From an uncultured Romboutsia sp. (lineage in GTDB: Bacteria > Bacillota > Clostridia > Peptostreptococcales > Peptostreptococcaceae): a DNA stretch of 13,821 bases. The DNA lies in contig CALFLM010000002.1 in assembly GCA_937880075.1 (NCBI GenBank), positions 1 to 13,821 of the forward strand. Direction: 5' to 3'. Every line of letters begins with the position of its first letter. Position 1 is the stretch's first letter. The notes under the pieces were generated by a model, which saw only the letters and a list, made by a program, of their open reading frames with translations, was not told the origin of the DNA and did no database searches. Made by a program: the position numbers and the translations under genes. Of this stretch, positions 1-7,021 are shown one piece after another.

Positions 1-50
1 TCCGGCCTTCCAAGCCGGCTGTGAGGGTTCGATCCCCTTCACCCGCTCCA
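1..50 (+). tRNA. tRNA-Gly(TCC), 5' end outside window
   Basis: This is the 3' two thirds of a tRNA. The anticodon stem CCGGC/GCCGG encloses the loop CTTCCAA, giving anticodon TCC (glycine). The T arm has loop TTCGATC, then the acceptor 3' strand CACCCGC, discriminator T and an encoded CCA at 48-50. The acceptor 5' strand and D arm lie before the window. Confidence 0.93.
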
Positions 51-62
51 GATTAAACTTAC

Positions 63-138
63 GGGACTATAGCTCAGCTGGGAGAGCACCTGCCTTACAA
101 GCAGGGGGTCACAGGTTCGAGCCCTGTTAGTCCCACCA
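63..138 (+). tRNA. tRNA-Val(TAC)
   Basis: A complete cloverleaf. The acceptor GGGACTA pairs with TAGTCCC, the anticodon stem CCTGC/GCAGG encloses CTTACAA (anticodon TAC, valine), the T loop is TTCGAGC, the discriminator is A, and CCA is encoded at 136-138. It lies 12 bases after the preceding tRNA-Gly, so the cluster is probably one transcript. Confidence 0.97.
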
Positions 139-143
139 TTCGC

Positions 144-220
144 GGCCTGGTAGTTCAGCTGGTTAGAATGCCAGCCTGTCACGCTGGAGGTCGAGGGTTC
201 GAGTCCCTTCCAGGTCGCCA
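144..220 (+). tRNA. tRNA-Asp(GTC)
   Basis: The acceptor GGCCTGG pairs with CCAGGTC, with one G-U wobble at 2:71. The anticodon stem CCAGC/GCTGG encloses CTGTCAC (anticodon GTC, aspartate). The discriminator is G and CCA is encoded at 218-220. Length is 77 bases including CCA. Confidence 0.97.
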
Positions 221-229
221 ATTAAATAC

Positions 230-305
230 GGGAATATAGCTCAGTTGGTAGAGCAAACGACTGTTAATCGTTAGGTCACAGGTTCGAGCCCTGTTATTCC
301 CGCCA
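230..305 (+). tRNA. tRNA-Asn(GTT)
   Basis: The acceptor GGGAATA pairs with TATTCCC. The anticodon loop CTGTTAA gives anticodon GTT (asparagine) on stem ACGA/TCGT. The T loop is TTCGAGC, the discriminator is G, and CCA is encoded at 303-305. Confidence 0.97.
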
Positions 306-314
306 ATTTTATAT

Positions 315-389
315 GCGGGAATAGTTCAGTGGTAGAGCGCAACCTTGCCAAGGTTGAAGTCGCGAGTTCGAATCTCGTTTGCCGCTCCA
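315..389 (+). tRNA. tRNA-Gly(GCC) with an acceptor-stem mismatch
   Basis: The anticodon stem CAACC/GGTTG encloses TTGCCAA (anticodon GCC, glycine). The T loop is TTCGAAT, the discriminator is T, and CCA is encoded at 387-389. The acceptor strands GCGGGAA and TTGCCGC pair except at position 5:68, where G319 faces G381. A C at 381 would restore a perfect stem. The other acceptor stems in the cluster that can be checked in full contain only Watson-Crick or G-U pairs. It may still be functional. Confidence 0.93.
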
Positions 390-402
390 AATAATATAAT
401 GT

Positions 403-479
<77 letters not shown>

Positions 480-484
480 TTTAA

Positions 485-516
485 AAAGGTTTCACTTTGG
501 TGAAACTTTTTTTATT
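485..516 (+). terminator. Intrinsic terminator of the tRNA cluster
   Basis: The stem GTTTCAC (489-495) pairs with GTGAAAC (500-506), with a 4-base loop. It is extended outward by a G-U pair and A-T pairs and followed by a run of Ts. It starts only a few bases after the last tRNA CCA. Confidence 0.88.
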
Positions 517-519
517 TTA

Positions 520-703
520 TAAAATTAACTATATATTAAATAATCTGTTGTGCTAGTTATATTACTAAGTATATTGAAATTACTATATAAAGATTATTAA
601 CTATCAAAATGTAGACAATTAAATTATAGTATTTTAAATAATCATATTTAACTAGCATAATAAATTAAATAGTTTGTATATAGTTATATGAATATAGCAT
701 AAT
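520..703 (+). promoter_or_regulatory. AT-rich spacer with candidate sigma-A promoter for cdaA
   Basis: The spacer between the tRNA terminator and cdaA is almost pure A+T and holds no gene. The best sigma-A-like pair I see is TTGTAT (674-679), an 18-base spacer, then CATAAT (698-703). A second possibility is TTTAAA (633-638), 17 bases, then CATAAT (656-661). In DNA this AT-rich such matches arise easily by chance, so the assignment is weak. A short element, TAGCATAATA, occurs near both -10 sites. Confidence 0.35.
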
Positions 704-756
704 ACATAGTGTAATAGTGTAAATTACTAATAAATCTCAAATAGGAGGAACAAATT

Positions 757-1599
757 GTGTTGGATATAAATTCCTTTTTCGGTGGATTTTTCGATATGAT
801 ATTTAGTATGAGTTTAAATGATGTTATAGATATATTAATAGTAGCGTACATATTTTATAAAATATTTATGTTCATTAAGGATACTAGAGCAGAGCAGGTT
901 TTAAAAGGAATAGTTTTGTTATTTGTAGGCACACAGATTAGTGAAATATTAAAGCTACATACATTATATTGGATATTAATAAAAGCTCTTGATTTAGGTT
1001 TTATAGCCGCATTAGTAATATTTCAACCAGAACTTAGAGCAGGGCTTGAACATATAGGAAGAGCAAAGTTTAAATTCTTTTCAAAGAATAACGCAAGTGT
1101 ATCAGAAGAAGTATTTAATAAAACAATAGAAGAGATAGTTGAAGCATTATATTCTTTATCTAGACAGAAAATAGGGGCTCTTATTATATTAGAGAGACAA
1201 ACTAAAATAGGAGATATAATAAATACGGGTACAAGTATTGATGGTGCAATATCAAGACAATTATTAATAAATATTTTTATACCTAATACTCCTTTACATG
1301 ATGGAGCAGTTGTTATAAGGGATTCTCATATAAAGGCAGCAGCATGCTTTCTTCCGCTAACTCAATCGAAGGATTTGAGTAAGGATTTAGGTACTAGACA
1401 TAGAGCAGCAGTAGGAGTAAGTGAAGTTTCTGATTGTATATCATTAATAGTATCAGAAGAAACTGGAGATGTATCTATAGCTAAAGCAGGTAAATTATAT
1501 AGAAATATATCAAAGGAAAGAATGATGAATATATTAAGAAGTAATTTAAAAGTTACTACTCAAGAAAAAAGCTTTTTTAAAGGTGGGATATTTAAATGA
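757..1599 (+). CDS. cdaA: Membrane diadenylate cyclase CdaA (c-di-AMP synthase)
   Basis: Makes cyclic di-AMP from two ATP at the cytoplasmic membrane; c-di-AMP controls potassium and osmolyte transport and cell-wall homeostasis. The 280-residue protein has the family's usual size and order: about three membrane helices (roughly residues 20-40, 47-66, 70-90), then the cytoplasmic DAC domain. The two signature motifs are intact: DGA at 182-184 (in PLHDGAVV) and RHR at 214-216 (in GTRHRAAVG), which bind metal and ATP. I take the GTG start at 757 because AGGAGG (743-748) sits 8 bases upstream; a TTG one codon later is possible. The stop overlaps the start of cdaR by 4 bases (ATGA), so the two are translationally coupled. 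Family assignment is firm. Confidence 0.97.
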   Translation: MLDINSFFGGFFDMIFSMSLNDVIDILIVAYIFYKIFMFIKDTRAEQVLKGIVLLFVGTQISEILKLHTLYWILIKALDLGFIAALVIFQPELRAGLEHIGRAKFKFFSKNNASVSEEVFNKTIEEIVEALYSLSRQKIGALIILERQTKIGDIINTGTSIDGAISRQLLINIFIPNTPLHDGAVVIRDSHIKAAACFLPLTQSKDLSKDLGTRHRAAVGVSEVSDCISLIVSEETGDVSIAKAGKLYRNISKERMMNILRSNLKVTTQEKSFFKGGIFK

Positions 1600-2789
1600 T
1601 AAATAAATTGAAAAATAATTCTAAAATAAAAATTATATCCCTATTAAGTGCTATGGTACTATGGATGTATGTTATGGCAATTGTAGATCCAGAGGAAACT
1701 AAATTATTTGAAAATGTACCTGTTACAATAACTAATAAAAATGAATTAGATGAAAAAGATTTTGTTATTTATCCAGAAAAAGATCTTACAACTAATATAT
1801 ATGTTACTGGAAAATTATCAAATCTAAAAAAAATAACAAAAGATGATATAGATGTATATGGACAAATAAATAATCCAATGGAAGGAAATAATGAGATATA
1901 TTTAAAAGTATCTAGTTCTCAAAGAGTAAATTATGATTTTAAAAATCCAGTTATGATTGTAACACTAGAAAAAATTATTAGTGAAGATAAGAGTATAAAA
2001 GTTGATATAACTGGTAGTGGAAAAAATAATGTAGATAATGTTATTTTAGAAGATAGCATAGATAAAGTGAGTGTATCTGGACCAAGAAGTTTGGTTAATG
2101 AAGTAAAAAGCGTCGTAGGAACTGTTAAAGTTAATGGAAAACTTGATGATTTTTCACAGATTATAAAGTTAAAGCCAGTAGATGCGAATGGTAAGGTTGT
2201 AGAAGGTGTAGAATTAGAAAAAGATTCAGCTAATGCTCATATAACTTTATTAACTCAAAAGACTGTTCCAATAACATTAAAATTATCTGATAATAGTGAA
2301 TCAGGTGTAAATTATGCAATAAGCCAAAATACTGTAACTATAAAAGGTAAAAAAGATATTGTAGATTCTATAAATAATATAGAAACTCAACCTGTGAATT
2401 TATCTGAAATATTACCTGGAACAAGTAAAGATATATATTTACAAGTTCCAAATGGAATAACTATAGAAACAAAGTATATTACAATAAAGAAGAATTCTGA
2501 AGAGAATGTACTATCAGAATATACTTATACAGCTAAAGATGTAGAGATAAGAAATAACACAGAAAATATAGATAAAAGTAAAATAAAAATTCCCGATAGT
2601 ATTAATGTTAGTATAGAATACTTACAAAGTATAGGTTCAATAAATAAAGAGGATATAAAGTTATATATTGATTTAAATGAATTATCATTAGAAGATAATA
2701 CTTGTAAGATAAAATATGAATCTACATATGAAATAAAAAAAATAAATATAGATCCAGATACTGTAACTATAGAAAAATCAGAGGTTTAA
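1596..2789 (+). CDS. cdaR: CdaA regulator CdaR (YbbR-domain protein)
   Basis: Single-pass membrane protein that modulates CdaA; in Bacillus, Listeria and Staphylococcus it is encoded directly after cdaA and contacts it. The 397-residue protein starts with a charged N terminus and one hydrophobic helix (about residues 11-30, ending WMYVMAIVDPEE). A long extracytoplasmic region follows that reads as about four tandem YbbR repeats (roughly 50-130, 135-215, 225-300, 310-395) of beta-rich segments. The conserved YbbR-like sequence VSGPRSLVNEV is visible near residue 160. The ATG overlaps the cdaA stop, and no separate ribosome binding site is needed. A strong hairpin follows the stop, so glmM is not simply cotranscribed. 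Repeat boundaries are estimates. Confidence 0.93.
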   Translation: MINKLKNNSKIKIISLLSAMVLWMYVMAIVDPEETKLFENVPVTITNKNELDEKDFVIYPEKDLTTNIYVTGKLSNLKKITKDDIDVYGQINNPMEGNNEIYLKVSSSQRVNYDFKNPVMIVTLEKIISEDKSIKVDITGSGKNNVDNVILEDSIDKVSVSGPRSLVNEVKSVVGTVKVNGKLDDFSQIIKLKPVDANGKVVEGVELEKDSANAHITLLTQKTVPITLKLSDNSESGVNYAISQNTVTIKGKKDIVDSINNIETQPVNLSEILPGTSKDIYLQVPNGITIETKYITIKKNSEENVLSEYTYTAKDVEIRNNTENIDKSKIKIPDSINVSIEYLQSIGSINKEDIKLYIDLNELSLEDNTCKIKYESTYEIKKINIDPDTVTIEKSEV

Positions 2790-2790
2790 T

Positions 2791-2842
2791 AATAAGATGC
2801 AACAATAATCATAAATAATTATTGTTGCATCTTATTTATTTT
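2791..2842 (+). terminator. Terminator of cdaA-cdaR (19-bp perfect stem)
   Basis: 2791-2809 pairs perfectly with 2818-2836 around an 8-base loop, starting one base after the cdaR stop codon. The 3' tail is T-rich (TATTTTAT) rather than a clean U run. By position it is the transcript end of the cdaAR operon. The stem has As on the left and Ts on the right. Confidence 0.82.
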
Positions 2843-2934
2843 ATAGGTGCTATAAAATTGTACATGATAAAAACAATATAAATAATAGTCTTTACTATGA
2901 AAAAGTTTTTAAAAATTATATATATGTTTTAATT

Positions 2935-3033
2935 AAAATACTTCATTAGATAAAGTTATTATTTTGTATTGTTCAAAAATACAATAAACAATAAAATTAT
3001 TTTATAATGCAGAATTATTATTAGAATATATAT
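2935..3033 (+). repeat. Intergenic repeat, copy 1
   Basis: About 100 bp shared with copies at 3159-3258 and 13257-13357 in the same orientation. By hand alignment about 7 differences separate copies 1 and 2, and about 5 separate copies 1 and 3. Similarity to copy 3 extends further left, to about 2915 (TATATATGTTTTA). The core contains the hairpin TATTGT (2967-2972) / ACAATA (2981-2986) and a constant block around CAATAAAATTATTTTATAAT. No reading frame is conserved, so it is a non-coding repeat. Confidence 0.9.
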
Positions 3034-3040
3034 ATTTTAA

Positions 3041-3160
3041 TTATAGTAATCGAACTTATAAAAGTGTGTAAATGTAATCTATAACTATTTTACGAGTTTT
3101 AAGATAAGTATTGATTTGATACACATTACGTACATTTATTATTAAGTTTGATTACTATAA
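3041..3160. repeat. Long imperfect palindrome between repeat copies 1 and 2
   Basis: TTATAGTAATCGAACTT (3041-3057) is the inverted complement of AAGTTTGATTACTATAA (3144-3160), with one change that is a G-U pair in RNA. Pairing continues inward with interruptions: ATAAAAGTGTGTAA from 3058 against the complement of the TTACGTACATTTAT region ending near 3140. The result is a long imperfect stem around an AT-rich centre. It abuts copy 1 on the left and runs into copy 2 on the right, so repeat-palindrome-repeat forms one block. Confidence 0.75.
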
Positions 3161-3258
3161 AATACTTCATTAAGTAAATTTATTATTTTGTATTATTCAA
3201 AAATATAATAAACAATAAAATTATTTTATAATGTAGAATTATTATTAGAACATATATA
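3159..3258 (+). repeat. Intergenic repeat, copy 2
   Basis: Second copy, in tandem orientation with copy 1 and about 93% identical to it by hand alignment. Its hairpin reads TATTAT (3191-3196) / ATAATA (3205-3210). Relative to copy 1, both members of one base pair have changed (G-C to A-T), which preserves the stem. Confidence 0.9.
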
Positions 3259-3373
3259 ATTTAATTAAGAGAAGATAAAATAAAATTTCGATTTATTAAA
3301 GTTAAATGCTAGGGTAATTAGGTCATATTTGTGGAGATAAATTGTTCTATAGTGTATATTTTAAATAATTATA

Positions 3374-3402
3374 TTGTTCTTTTTGTTTATCTGTATTAAA
3401 AT
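3374..3402 (+). promoter_or_regulatory. Candidate sigma-A promoter for glmM
   Basis: TTGTTC (3374-3379), a 17-base spacer and TAAAAT (3397-3402) are an acceptable sigma-A match about 90 bases before glmM. The cdaR terminator upstream means glmM needs a promoter in this spacer. The AT richness makes the exact assignment uncertain. Confidence 0.35.
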
Positions 3403-3492
3403 GTCTTTATGGATTAAACTGAGAGAATAATACAATTTAAATATACATAATAATATACTTGTACGTTTTTTCTTTTTGAAAGGAGATTTTTA

Positions 3493-4839
3493 ATGAGAAA
3501 ATATTTTGGAACAGATGGAGTAAGAGGGGTAGCTAATACAGAACTTACTTGTGATTTAGCATATAAATTAGGGAGAGCTGGTGGATATGTATTAGCTCAA
3601 GGTAAAGATAAAGTTAAAGTAATAGTTGGTAAAGATACTAGGGTTTCAGGAGATATGTTAGAAGCAGCTTTGATTGCAGGACTTATGTCTGTAGGGTGTG
3701 ATGTAGTTACTGTTGGAGTAATACCAACTCCAGGTGTTGCATACTTAACTAAAAAATATGAAGCTGATTGTGGTGTTGTTATATCAGCATCTCATAATCC
3801 AGTTGAATACAATGGTATAAAGTTCTTTAATAAAAATGGATATAAATTAGATGATGCAGTTGAATTAGAAATAGAAGGATATATAGATAATATAGAAAAA
3901 GTAGATTATCATCCAGTTGGAGAAAAAGTTGGAAGAAAAGTATTTGTTCATAACGCTCAAAGAGATTATATAGACTACTTAAAATCAATAGTAAACGTTG
4001 ATTTTAAAGGTTTAAAGGTGGTACTAGATTGTGCTAATGGAGCAGCATATAAGGTTGCACCAACAATATTTAGCGAATTAGGAGCAAATGTAGTAACTAT
4101 AAATAGTGAACCAGATGGAAATAATATAAATGATAAATGTGGATCTACACATCCAGAAAAATTACAAAAATCTGTTGTAGAGAATAAAGCAAACTTAGGT
4201 CTTGCATATGATGGAGATGCAGATAGATTAATTGCTGTTGACGAAAATGGAAACATTGTAGATGGTGACCATATAATGGTATTAAGTGCTATACATTTAA
4301 AAAATAAAGGTAAATTAGCACAAGATACTTTAGTAGTTACAGTTATGAGTAATATAGGACTTACTATAGCAGCAAAAGAGCATGGTATAAATCTAGCTAC
4401 TACTGCTGTAGGAGATAGATATGTATTAGAAGAAATGAAAAATAGTGGATATAACCTTGGTGGAGAGCAATCAGGGCATATGATATTCTTAGATTACAAT
4501 ACAACTGGAGATGGAGTTTTAAGTTCTTTAGTATTAGCTCAAATAGTACTAGAAGAAGGTAAAAATTTATCTGAACTTGCAGCTGTAATGACTCAATATC
4601 CACAAGTATTAGTTAATGCTAGAATAAAGAATGAAAATAAGAATAAATATATGGAATATCCAGAGATAAAATCTGAGATAGAAAGAATAGAAAAATTACT
4701 AGATGGATGTGGAAGAGTTTTAATTAGACCATCAGGTACAGAACCATTAGTAAGAGTTATGTTAGAAGGTAAAGAGGAAGGTCAAATAAAAGAATTAGCA
4801 ACAAACTTAGCTAATCTTATACAAGAAAAATTATCATAA
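3493..4839 (+). CDS. glmM: Phosphoglucosamine mutase GlmM
   Basis: Converts glucosamine-6-phosphate to glucosamine-1-phosphate, the step between GlmS and GlmU on the way to UDP-GlcNAc; cytoplasmic. The 448 residues match the family's usual length. Visible motifs: N-terminal FGTDGVRG (5-12); the active-site loop SASHNP with phosphoserine S100; the magnesium loop DGDADR (240-245); the sugar-binding GGEQSGH; and the C-terminal phosphate-binding RPSGTEP (412-418). All four alpha-D-phosphohexomutase domains are present and nothing is truncated. The start is set by AAAGGAGA about 7 bases upstream. In Firmicutes GlmM binds CdaA and restrains c-di-AMP synthesis, which fits its position after cdaAR. 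It is followed by the glmS ribozyme and glmS with no convincing terminator between. Confidence 0.98.
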   Translation: MRKYFGTDGVRGVANTELTCDLAYKLGRAGGYVLAQGKDKVKVIVGKDTRVSGDMLEAALIAGLMSVGCDVVTVGVIPTPGVAYLTKKYEADCGVVISASHNPVEYNGIKFFNKNGYKLDDAVELEIEGYIDNIEKVDYHPVGEKVGRKVFVHNAQRDYIDYLKSIVNVDFKGLKVVLDCANGAAYKVAPTIFSELGANVVTINSEPDGNNINDKCGSTHPEKLQKSVVENKANLGLAYDGDADRLIAVDENGNIVDGDHIMVLSAIHLKNKGKLAQDTLVVTVMSNIGLTIAAKEHGINLATTAVGDRYVLEEMKNSGYNLGGEQSGHMIFLDYNTTGDGVLSSLVLAQIVLEEGKNLSELAAVMTQYPQVLVNARIKNENKNKYMEYPEIKSEIERIEKLLDGCGRVLIRPSGTEPLVRVMLEGKEEGQIKELATNLANLIQEKLS

Positions 4840-4880
4840 TTTTTAAGATGGGCACAAAATAAAATTTGTGCTTATCAATA

Positions 4881-5046
4881 AGCGCCAGAACTTAGTTACT
4901 AGCGACAATAGATTTAATATAAAAAACTAAGTTGACGAGGTCAGAGTTTATCGAATTGTCGGCGGATGCTCTGCGGTGAGTTCACCATCGTAAGAACTTT
5001 CTTAAAATATAGGAGTAATTCTATACACAAAGGGAAGCTTAAGTGA
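4881..5046 (+). ncRNA. glmS ribozyme: glmS ribozyme (GlcN6P-activated self-cleaving riboswitch)
   Basis: The highly conserved glmS ribozyme core is readable. A|GCGCCAGAACTT at 4881-4892 gives expected cleavage between A4881 and G4882. Helix AACTTAGTT (4889-4897) pairs with AACTAAGTT (4925-4933), followed by GTTGACGAGG (4931-4940). The catalytic-core block GGCGGATGCTCTGCGGTG lies at 4961-4978, and the 3' block ACAAAGGGAAGCTTAAGTG ends at 5044. It binds glucosamine-6-phosphate, cleaves its own message and lets the glmS mRNA be degraded: product feedback on GlmS. It lies 60 bases before glmS. Confidence 0.97.
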
Positions 5047-5105
5047 ATAATATATGACCTAACTCTAAAAATATAAATAAAAAATATTTTTAGGAGGAAT
5101 TAAAT

Positions 5106-6935
5106 ATGTGTGGAATAGTTGGATATTTAGGACACAGAAAAGCAACAGAAGTTTTAGTAGAAGGACTTTCTAAATTAGAGTACAGAGGATATGATTCTGC
5201 AGGAGTTGCAGTTAACACTGGAAATGAATTAGAAATAAGAAAGTTTAAAGGAAGATTAGCAATACTTGCTGAGGATTTAGAAAAATCTCCAATATTAGGT
5301 GGATTAGGAATAGGACATACTAGATGGGCAACTCATGGAGAACCATCTGATGTAAACTCTCATCCTCATTTTAATATGGATAGAACAATAGCCGTTGTAC
5401 ACAACGGGATAATAGAAAATTACATGGAATTAAAAGAAGAATTACAAGCTGAAGGTGTTGTATTTTTATCTCAAACAGATACAGAAGTTGTAGCTCATTT
5501 AGTAGATAAATACTATGAAGGAAACTTATTAGATGCTGTATATAAAGCAACTGAAAGATTAAGAGGAGCATACGCTTTAGGTGTTATATGTGAGGATAAC
5601 AATAATGAATTAGTTGCAGTTAGAAAAGATAGTCCATTAGTTGTAGGACTTGGAGAAGGTGAAAACTTCATAGCGTCAGACATACCTGCTATACTAAAAT
5701 ATACAAGAAATGTATACTTCTTAGAAAATGGTGAATTCGTTCATATAGTTGGAGATAAGTTAACTATTTTAGATGAAAATAGAAATGTTGTTGAAAAAGA
5801 AGTTACAGAAATAACATGGGACGTAGAAGCTGCATCTAAAGGTGGATATGAGCACTTCATGTTAAAAGAAATATACGAACAACCAAACGGTGTTAAAGAA
5901 ACATTAATAAGAAGATTAAATGATAATGGAGAAATCCAATTAGATGATATAAAAATGACTAAGGAAGACTTAGACAAAATAAATAAAGTTTATATAGTTG
6001 CATGTGGTACTGCATATCATGCAGGTCTTGTTGGTAAATTTGCTATAGAAAAGTTTGCAAAAATACCTGTAATAACAGATATAGCATCTGAATTTAGATA
6101 CAGAGACCCATTTGTTGATGAAAATACTTTATTAATATTAGTAAGTCAATCAGGTGAAACAGCAGATACTTTAGCATCTTTAAGATATGCTAAGGAAAGA
6201 GGAGCTAGAATATTATCAGTAACTAACGTTGTAGGGTCTTCTATAGCTAGAGAATCAGATGATGTATTCTATACTTGGGCTGGTCCAGAAATATCTGTTG
6301 CCTCAACTAAAGCTTATACAACTCAATTAGTATCATTCTATATGATAGCATTAGATTTCGCTATAAAGAAAGGTACTATAACAATAGAATTCTACAATGA
6401 GATGATAGAAAAATTAAAAGAAATGCCAGAAAAGGTATCAAAAGCTTTAGAGCAAGAAGAATATATAAAAAATGATGTTGCAAAAACATTAAAAGATGCA
6501 AGTAGTGCTTTTTACTTAGGTAGAGGATTAGATTACAACTTAGCTATGGAAGGTGCTTTAAAGATAAAAGAAATATCTTATATACATGCAGAAGCTTTTG
6601 CTGCTGGTGAACTAAAACATGGTACAATAGCATTAATAGAAAAAGGAACTCCAGTAATAGCAATAGCAACTCAAGAGGAATTATTTGAAAAAATGGTTTC
6701 TAACATGGAAGAAGTTAGAGCTAGAGGTGCGTATGTTATAGCAATAGCTCAAGAAAAAAATACAGAAGTTGAAAAAGCTGCTGATAAGGTAATATATATA
6801 CCAAATGTAGATGACATAGTGTCTAGTATATTAACAGTTTTACCACTTCAATTATTATCTTACTATGTTGCAGTTGAAAGAGGTTGTGACGTAGACAAAC
6901 CAAGAAATTTAGCTAAATCAGTAACAGTTGAATAG
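5106..6935 (+). CDS. glmS: Glutamine-fructose-6-phosphate aminotransferase GlmS
   Basis: Makes glucosamine-6-phosphate from fructose-6-phosphate using glutamine, the entry step of aminosugar synthesis; cytoplasmic. It has 609 residues, the normal length. The N-terminal glutaminase domain begins with the nucleophile Cys2 (MCGIVGYLG) and carries RGYDSAG (27-33) and GHTRWATHG (70-78). Two SIS sugar-isomerase domains follow: the first holds ACGTAYHAG (from 299), SQSGET (347-352) and STKAYTTQ (from 400); the second spans about 455-595. The C terminus is the typical KPRNLAKSVTVE. AGGAGG (5092-5097) lies 8 bases before ATG. It is controlled by the ribozyme in its leader. The glmS terminator lies just after the gene and runs into the next gene's start. 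Confidence 0.98.
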   Translation: MCGIVGYLGHRKATEVLVEGLSKLEYRGYDSAGVAVNTGNELEIRKFKGRLAILAEDLEKSPILGGLGIGHTRWATHGEPSDVNSHPHFNMDRTIAVVHNGIIENYMELKEELQAEGVVFLSQTDTEVVAHLVDKYYEGNLLDAVYKATERLRGAYALGVICEDNNNELVAVRKDSPLVVGLGEGENFIASDIPAILKYTRNVYFLENGEFVHIVGDKLTILDENRNVVEKEVTEITWDVEAASKGGYEHFMLKEIYEQPNGVKETLIRRLNDNGEIQLDDIKMTKEDLDKINKVYIVACGTAYHAGLVGKFAIEKFAKIPVITDIASEFRYRDPFVDENTLLILVSQSGETADTLASLRYAKERGARILSVTNVVGSSIARESDDVFYTWAGPEISVASTKAYTTQLVSFYMIALDFAIKKGTITIEFYNEMIEKLKEMPEKVSKALEQEEYIKNDVAKTLKDASSAFYLGRGLDYNLAMEGALKIKEISYIHAEAFAAGELKHGTIALIEKGTPVIAIATQEELFEKMVSNMEEVRARGAYVIAIAQEKNTEVEKAADKVIYIPNVDDIVSSILTVLPLQLLSYYVAVERGCDVDKPRNLAKSVTVE

Positions 6936-6960
6936 ATATAAAAACAATTTATAAAAGTAT

Positions 6961-7020
6961 ATCCTCCTTAAAATTGTCAATAATTTAAGTATAAAATGAT
7001 AATTTTAAGGGGGATTTTTT
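6961..7020 (+). terminator. glmS terminator that also holds the ywmB Shine-Dalgarno
   Basis: 6961-6979 pairs with 6997-7015 over 19 positions with two G-U wobbles around a 17-base loop, and is followed by T7015-T7020. This is a textbook intrinsic terminator. The 3' arm contains AAGGGGG (7007-7013), the only ribosome binding site for the ATG at 7022. The same hairpin therefore terminates glmS transcription and, in any read-through RNA, sequesters the ywmB ribosome binding site. Confidence 0.85.
6974..7003 (+). promoter_or_regulatory. Candidate sigma-A promoter for ywmB-murA inside the terminator
   Basis: TTGTCA (6974-6979), an 18-base spacer and GATAAT (6998-7003) form a good sigma-A match lying wholly within the glmS terminator hairpin. 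TATAAA at 6990-6995 is an alternative -10. Either start would fall after the left arm of the stem, so the mRNA would have a very short leader with a free GGGGG. The ywmB-murA pair has no other obvious promoter, and murA is expected to be expressed in growing cells. Confidence 0.5.
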
Positions 7021-7021
7021 A

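Larger units (their letters stand above)
2837..3492 (+). other. Gene-free, extremely AT-rich spacer before glmM
   Basis: No plausible coding sequence is present. The spacer holds two near-identical ~100-bp repeats (2935-3033 and 3159-3258) on either side of an imperfect palindrome (3041-3160), then about 230 bases leading to glmM. The cdaA-cdaR-glmM order is usual for Firmicutes, but in many relatives the three are nearly contiguous. Here repeat-bearing DNA separates glmM from its partners. Confidence 0.7.

Noticed and set aside
537..660. Direct TTAAATAATC copies and inverted TGCTAGTTA/TAACTAGCA in the spacer before cdaA, as an operator.
   Set aside because: Short matches about 90-100 bases apart in nearly pure A+T DNA; expected by chance.
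2837..3492. CRISPR array or known c-di-AMP (ydaO) riboswitch in the spacer before glmM.
   Set aside because: Only two repeat copies with no regular spacers, and none of the conserved GC-containing ydaO motifs are present.
3975..4603. Minus-strand open frames within glmM.
   Set aside because: Shadows of a strongly supported glmM; no ribosome binding sites and low-complexity products.
4852..4871. Hairpin GCACAAA/TTTGTGC after glmM as a glmM terminator.
   Set aside because: Only 7 bp and no U run follows; the glmS ribozyme starts 10 bases later, so it is not convincing as a terminator.
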